The position numbers and the translations under genes were made by a program. A model generated the notes under the pieces. That model was not told the origin of the DNA and did no database searches. It worked only from the letters and a program-made list of their open reading frames with translations. 64,000 nt of DNA, from NCBI GenBank assembly GCA_963974215.1, contig CAXBBL010000004.1, positions 1 through 64,000 of the forward strand, read 5' to 3'. Of this stretch, positions 60,209 to 64,000 are shown in pieces; position 1 is the first letter of the stretch, and the number at the start of each line of letters is the position of its first letter. This DNA comes from Croceimicrobium sp963974215. GTDB taxonomy: Bacteria; Bacteroidota; Bacteroidia; Flavobacteriales; Schleiferiaceae.

Positions 60209-61138
60209 ATGAAAAACATCCTCTATGGATTAGGTTTTTGCGCATTAACCTTAAGTTGTACGACGCAACAGCAGGTAGTGCAAGTTGCTCCACAAATACA
60301 AGAAGTAAAAAAATCTAACGAAAGAGTATTGAAGAGAAAGGTAGCGATCTCTAGATTCTCGAATGAAACACAATACGCGAAAGGAATTTTCTACGACAAA
60401 GAAAATGATCCCATTGGGAAACAAGCACTAGATATCTTATCGGCCAAGCTTGCCGCTAGTGAGAAATTCATTCTTTTAGAAAGAGAAGGCCTTGAGCAAA
60501 TCGAAAATGAACTTAAAATGACGGGCAAGGAAGCCTTAAAAAGGGTTGGTGCCGATTATTTAATTATCGGGTCTGTTACTCAATTTGGTCGCAAAAACGT
60601 AGGTGATGTGAATGCCTTCTCAAGAACCAAGTCTCAAACCGTTGAAGCAGGAGTTAGTCTTAGATTAGTTGATGTATCTACTGGACAAGTTATTTACTCT
60701 GAAGAAGCCTTAGGCGAAGCTCAGACTACTAACAAAACAGTAATGGGTTACGGAGAGCGTACCGGTTATGATGCTTCATTAAGCGATAAAGCGATATCAG
60801 CTGCCATTTCAAAGCTTACCGAAAACGTTATCAATAACTGTATGGAAAAGCCTTGGCGTTCCTTCTTTTTAACTTATGATGCCGACGGTATTTTAATTTC
60901 TGGGGGTAAAAGCCAAGGACTTCAAATCGGCGATCAGTTTGAAGTTGTTCAAAAAGGTAAAGAGGTAGAAAATCCTCAAACAGGAATGATGATGGAACTA
61001 CCTGGCAAAGTGGTAGGTAAAGTTAAAGTAGATTTCATCGGAGGCGAAACCTCTCAAAGTGAGTATTCTATGGTTTCATTTGTTAATGGTGACATTGAAA
61101 AAGAGAACCTAAGCGCTTATTATATTAGAGAAATTTAG
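60209..61138 (+). CDS. CsgG-family lipoprotein
   Basis: 309 aa. A lipobox around Cys17 (LTLSC) follows a short signal. The CsgG domain covers about residues 40-210 (KVAISRFSNETQYAKGIFYD, ALKRVGADYLIIGSVTQFGRK, VSLRLVDVSTGQVIYSEEA). CsgG homologues form outer-membrane pores for amyloid secretion in curli systems, but no curlin gene is present and the linked DUF4810 and DUF799 genes indicate the NMB1124-like lipoprotein cluster instead. The C-terminal extra domain is SH3-like (GLQIGDQFEVVQKGKEV). First gene of a four-gene unit. Confidence 0.85.
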   Translation: MKNILYGLGFCALTLSCTTQQQVVQVAPQIQEVKKSNERVLKRKVAISRFSNETQYAKGIFYDKENDPIGKQALDILSAKLAASEKFILLEREGLEQIENELKMTGKEALKRVGADYLIIGSVTQFGRKNVGDVNAFSRTKSQTVEAGVSLRLVDVSTGQVIYSEEALGEAQTTNKTVMGYGERTGYDASLSDKAISAAISKLTENVINNCMEKPWRSFFLTYDADGILISGGKSQGLQIGDQFEVVQKGKEVENPQTGMMMELPGKVVGKVKVDFIGGETSQSEYSMVSFVNGDIEKENLSAYYIREI

Positions 61139-61140
61139 AA

Positions 61141-61476
61141 ATGAGAAGAGCAATAATTTTATTCGCAAGCATTGCCTTTATGCTTACTACTGCTTGCACA
61201 GGTGTGCAAACGGTTACAAAAGGTCTAGAGAATCAGGCCTACATCCAGATCCTAGGGGATAGAGATGTTTATTCGGATCAAGTAACTATTGTTTTAGATA
61301 GTGAAACAACCTTTAAGGCAGAAGTCAATAAAATCGGTACTAGTGTTCCCAAAGGAACTGTTTACGCAATCTCTACGGGTAAGCACTTCATCGAGGTAAA
61401 AAATAGAAATCAAGTAGTATACTCAAAACAAATATTTGTTTCCGCTCAAGAAACCAAACAAATTACATTACCATGA
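61141..61476 (+). CDS. Small lipoprotein of the CsgG operon
   Basis: 111 aa, lipobox LTTAC with Cys near residue 19, then a beta-rich domain (GLENQAYIQILGDRDVYSDQVTIVLD, TGKHFIEVKNRNQVVYSKQIFVS). The rhythm is that of a PEGA-like or Ig-like sandwich. It starts 2 bp after the CsgG-like gene and overlaps the DUF4810 gene by 4 bp. No named family is assigned. Confidence 0.7.
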   Translation: MRRAIILFASIAFMLTTACTGVQTVTKGLENQAYIQILGDRDVYSDQVTIVLDSETTFKAEVNKIGTSVPKGTVYAISTGKHFIEVKNRNQVVYSKQIFVSAQETKQITLP

Positions 61477-61820
61477 GAAAATACCTTTTAGCCGCCGTTG
61501 CGGTTTTTACGCTCGCTTCTTGCGCAAGGCAAAAGCCCTTGTACGACTGGCACGACTATGATCGCTCCAGTTATTTTTATCAAAAAGATACTGATAAAGA
61601 GTCAATTAAGGACCTTCTTGATACATACCATGATATGATTAAGGAGCAAAAAGAGGGCACAAGAGGTGTAATACCTCCTGGTGTTTATGCCGATTATGGA
61701 TTCCTTTTATTACAAGAAGGTGATATTAAAAAAGGATCACAAATGCTTGAAAGAGAATTAAAGCTATATCCAGAGTCAAAAATATTTATTGACCGAATTT
61801 TAAAAATGATTGAAGAATGA
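61473..61820 (+). CDS. DUF4810 lipoprotein
   Basis: 115 aa. A lipobox LASC (Cys near 17) precedes the family signature PLYDWHDYDRSSYFYQKDTD and a helical TPR-like part (PPGVYADYGFLLLQEGDIKKGSQMLERELKLYPES). DUF4810 proteins usually occur with CsgG-like and DUF799 lipoproteins, as here. It overlaps both neighbours by 4 bp. The function of the set is unknown. Confidence 0.85.
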   Translation: MRKYLLAAVAVFTLASCARQKPLYDWHDYDRSSYFYQKDTDKESIKDLLDTYHDMIKEQKEGTRGVIPPGVYADYGFLLLQEGDIKKGSQMLERELKLYPESKIFIDRILKMIEE

Positions 61821-62476
61821 AAAAGTTATTAATATTCGCTGGCTTATTCAGTATTATTCTTTCGAGCTGTGGTGTCAGCAAAACGAAGTATAGTGCTTAT
61901 AAAGGAATGTATGATGAAAAGCCTCATACTATTTTAATCATGCCTCCCATTAATAATAGCACTAATGTAGATGCAAAAGAATATTTCCATACTACTCTTT
62001 ACGAACCATTAGTAGAAGCCGGTTATTACGCCATACCACCTTTTCTTTCAATGGATATCCTGAAAAGAGAAAGTGCTTACGATTCTGAACTTTTCTTAAA
62101 TGGTGCTTTGAGTCAATTTGGCGAAGTATTTGGAGCAGATTTAGCCATCTTTACGATTATTCATAGCTGGAGTAAATCACAGCTGTGGGCTAATGTTACG
62201 GTAGAAGTAGAATATATTATCCGGTCTACTAAAACTAATGAAGTAGTATTTAGGCGCAAAGGAAAGGTTATTTATAAGACGAATTCTGGCGCATCAGGCC
62301 TAATTGGAGTTGCAGCAACAGTAGCCAAAACCGCTTTAACTGACTACGTAGCCGTAGCTAGAGCTTGTAATGACTACGTTTTAAAAGACTTACCCGATGG
62401 TAAGTATGGTTTGTTGCATGGCCAAGATAAAGATAAAGGAGCTGGCCTTGAGAACTTCAAGGTTACTATAAATTAA
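61817..62476 (+). CDS. DUF799 (GNA1162-like) lipoprotein
   Basis: 219 aa. The lipobox LSSC is followed by KTKYSAYKGMYDEKPHTILIMPPINNSTNVDAKEYFHTTLYEPLVEAGYYAIPPFLSMDIL, the DUF799 consensus, and a second half with GEVFGADLAIFTIIHSWSKSQLWANVTVEVEY. The neisserial relative GNA1162 has a fold like TolB N-terminal and is an outer-membrane lipoprotein. It is the last gene of the unit. Confidence 0.87.
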   Translation: MKKLLIFAGLFSIILSSCGVSKTKYSAYKGMYDEKPHTILIMPPINNSTNVDAKEYFHTTLYEPLVEAGYYAIPPFLSMDILKRESAYDSELFLNGALSQFGEVFGADLAIFTIIHSWSKSQLWANVTVEVEYIIRSTKTNEVVFRRKGKVIYKTNSGASGLIGVAATVAKTALTDYVAVARACNDYVLKDLPDGKYGLLHGQDKDKGAGLENFKVTIN

Positions 62477-62504
62477 CCTGAATTCGACGTTCAATTAATC
62501 CTCA

Positions 62505-62625
62505 GACCTCGATAAAGGGATTTTCAACTAAAGTGATAATCTTGTGTCTAGCTCATTTGCTGCAGCCTGCTGCCGCTTGACGATCCAGACTTACCTTTTG
62601 TTTTTACTATAAGTCTGAGGCTTTA
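62505..62625. repeat. Dispersed intergenic repeat, copy C
   Basis: The 50-nt core at 62538-62587 aligns without gaps to copies A and B. Beyond it, TTACCTTTTGTTTTTACTATAA is shared with copy B, and CTCAGAC (62501-62507) is complementary to GTCTGAG (62613-62619), closing a long hairpin-like domain. A TTAGTTTATAGTCTAACTCA tail (62623-62642) recurs at the end of the DsbA-family gene. The 507-bp spacer otherwise holds only a terminator. Confidence 0.6.
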
Positions 62626-62698
62626 GTTTATAGTCTAACTCAAGTTAAATTTAAGCTTAAGATTTAATGTTTTGAGTCCTACTATTTTTGATTTCCAA

Positions 62699-62727
62699 GG
62701 GGGAGCATTATGCTCCCTCTTTTTTTT
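62699..62727 (+). terminator. Strong terminator upstream of proC
   Basis: GGGAGC / GCTCCC stem (extending to GGGAGCAT / ATGCTCCC) with a T-run of eight, 223 bp past the DUF799 stop and about 70 bp after the repeat C tail. It ends either the lipoprotein operon or a transcript made from the repeat. Confidence 0.8.
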
Positions 62728-62983
62728 GGCCAACTTGGCTTTTAAAAAAGGAGGTGCAATATTTTCACATATTGCGCCGAATTGTCGGGCAGCCTAATAA
62801 TTTGTCAGGTTTACAGGGTTTTCGCTGCAAAATTTTATAAGACTCTTATTATGAGGATTTAATCTTTCTTTTTGAGCCCCTTTTTTTCGCACTTCAAAAA
62901 GATAGTGCTCCCAAATACCGCCTACTGCATCATGTTTGCGCCCTAGTTATGCCAATCCAATGATTTAATTTTAAAAAATCAGT

Positions 62984-63796
62984 ATGCAAGTATTAGTAAT
63001 TGGTGCAGGAAACATGGGTTTGGCTTACGCCAAGGCTCTGGTGAAGTCAGAGTATTTGAGCAAGTCGAACTTGATGATTTCTGACACCGATCCCCACAAG
63101 ACAGAAGAGTTAAAAAAAATCAGTCGATTTGATGTTTATAGCGATCTCAAAGATTGCCTTCCTAAAGCAGATATCGTTTTTATCGCCGTAAAACCTTACC
63201 ATACCGAAGGTCTTTTCAAGGAATTGAAACCGATGACTACCAAAGATCAGGTAATTGTTTCGCTCATGGCAGGAGTAACCATCGAAAGCATTCAAAATGG
63301 TTTAGGCATTGTAAAAGTAGTGCGTGCTATGCCTAATTTGCCTGCACAAGTAGGGAAGGGGCTTACCTCTTTTACTACTTCAAAAGAAGTATCACGTCTA
63401 GAAACATCTACCGTTCAGCAATTGTTAAACACTACCGGTAAGTCGGTACACCTTGATACAGAGAACGATATTGATGCTTCTACCGGGATCTCTGGTAGCG
63501 GGCCCGCTTATGTTTTCTACTTTATGCAATCCATGATGGAAGCTGCACAAAAAATGGGCTTTTCCGATCACGACTCTAAGGTACTCGTCAGCCAAACCTT
63601 CGAAGGGGCGGTAGAGCTTTTTAACCAATCCGACTTAAGTCCAACTAAATGGATGAACAAAGTGGCCTCTAAGGGCGGTACCACCCGCGCAGCCCTCGAT
63701 TCAATGGATGATAACAATATTAAGGATCTTATTGAAGAAGCGGCTTATGCAGCTTTTAATAGGGCCGTTGAATTGGGTAAAGGAGAGAATAGTTAA
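62984..63796 (+). CDS. proC: Pyrroline-5-carboxylate reductase
   Basis: 270 aa, last step of proline synthesis, reducing pyrroline-5-carboxylate with NAD(P)H. The nucleotide-binding GAGNMG motif is at residues 7-12, IFIAVKPYH follows, and the family signature GISGSGPAYVFYFMQSMMEAAQKMGF with KVASKGGTTRAALDSMDD near the end. Starts proC-proB, with a 2-bp gap to the next gene. Confidence 0.95.
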   Translation: MQVLVIGAGNMGLAYAKALVKSEYLSKSNLMISDTDPHKTEELKKISRFDVYSDLKDCLPKADIVFIAVKPYHTEGLFKELKPMTTKDQVIVSLMAGVTIESIQNGLGIVKVVRAMPNLPAQVGKGLTSFTTSKEVSRLETSTVQQLLNTTGKSVHLDTENDIDASTGISGSGPAYVFYFMQSMMEAAQKMGFSDHDSKVLVSQTFEGAVELFNQSDLSPTKWMNKVASKGGTTRAALDSMDDNNIKDLIEEAAYAAFNRAVELGKGENS

Positions 63797-63798
63797 GT

Positions 63799-64000
63799 AT
63801 GGATTTCAAGAAAAGAGTGGTTGTAAAAGTGGGGACCAATGTGATGGTTAACAAAGACAATCGCATAGTAGGGCCCATTCTAAAAAGACTAGTAGATCAA
63901 ATTGCCCGCCTTTATGAAGAAGATATTATTACCGTTTTAATTTCTTCGGGTTCGGTAATCGCTGGAAAGGAGATTTTAAGTGAAAATGATATCGAAGACG
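63799..64000 (+). CDS. proB: Glutamate 5-kinase, truncated by the window end
   Basis: The first 67 codons of ProB, which phosphorylates glutamate at the first step of proline synthesis. RVVVKVGTNVMVNKDN matches the amino-acid-kinase glycine-rich strand, then VTVLISSGSVIAGKEIL, with Ser in place of the usual Ala-Gly. Linkage to proC supports it. The rest lies outside the window. Confidence 0.9.
   Translation, partial: MDFKKRVVVKVGTNVMVNKDNRIVGPILKRLVDQIARLYEEDIITVLISSGSVIAGKEILSENDIED

Noticed and set aside
60209..61138. Curli secretion channel
   Set aside because: No curlin or CsgE/F genes; neighbours are DUF4810 and DUF799 lipoproteins, a different known set.

Overview
The window comes from a Bacteroidota chromosome, most likely a free-living (probably marine) member of the Flavobacteriales. 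The evidence is a type IX secretion sorting domain on a metalloprotease, an S46 dipeptidyl-peptidase, a Bacteroidetes-style coaX / outer-membrane protein / TPR / LptC gene order, lipoproteins with short SCxx lipoboxes, few Shine-Dalgarno sequences, and TTTG / TAnnTTTG-like promoter words. Gene density is high and most genes are ordinary chromosomal housekeeping genes. I see no integrase, transposase gene, CRISPR array or phage block.

Layout. 1-10 kb: tRNA-Phe, coaX, an outer-membrane protein, a TPR protein, LptC and a CNNM/CorC protein, two unidentified coiled-coil genes on the minus strand, and a large SurA/PpiD-type folding factor. 10-16 kb: a DPP11-type S46 peptidase, a DsbA-family protein and a hybrid histidine kinase. 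16-29 kb: mostly minus strand, with an RsmI-like methylase, a small tyrosine phosphatase, a five-PAS sensor with a response regulator, dnaA, a thioesterase, a secreted metalloprotease, an IMPACT-family protein, a DMT transporter and ribD. 29-37 kb: ettA, a glycosyltransferase, ligA and dapA, separated by repeat-rich spacers. 37-47 kb: a MoxR-like ATPase with a VWA partner, osmC, a radical SAM protein overlapping an XRE-S24 regulator, and an M1-peptidase-like protein fused to a probable beta barrel that has lost its zinc motif. 47-50 kb: amt, an MtfA-type peptidase and a DUF4442 protein.

The standout is 50.0-57.1 kb. A tightly packed plus-strand run encodes a photoactive yellow protein (PYP) with its chromophore cysteine, a PAS histidine kinase, a receiver-kinase hybrid, a short coumarate ligase of the PYP-activation type, a tyrosine ammonia-lyase, a DMT transporter and a DUF3784 membrane protein. 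This appears to be a self-contained blue-light signalling cassette: the lyase makes p-coumarate from tyrosine, the ligase activates it, PYP binds it, and the two adjacent kinases are the obvious candidates to transmit the signal. The ligase starts with a segment that looks like an acyl-carrier-protein domain. PYP carries substitutions at positions known to tune the photocycle.

57-64 kb: a VIT-family metal transporter interrupted by an in-frame TAG, a DUF2231-like protein, a bestrophin, a CsgG / DUF4810 / DUF799 lipoprotein operon, and proC-proB (proB runs off the end). Three related noncoding repeats (about 12.6, 57.2 and 62.5 kb) and a cluster of REP-like palindromes (32.1-32.3 kb) account for much of the spacer DNA.
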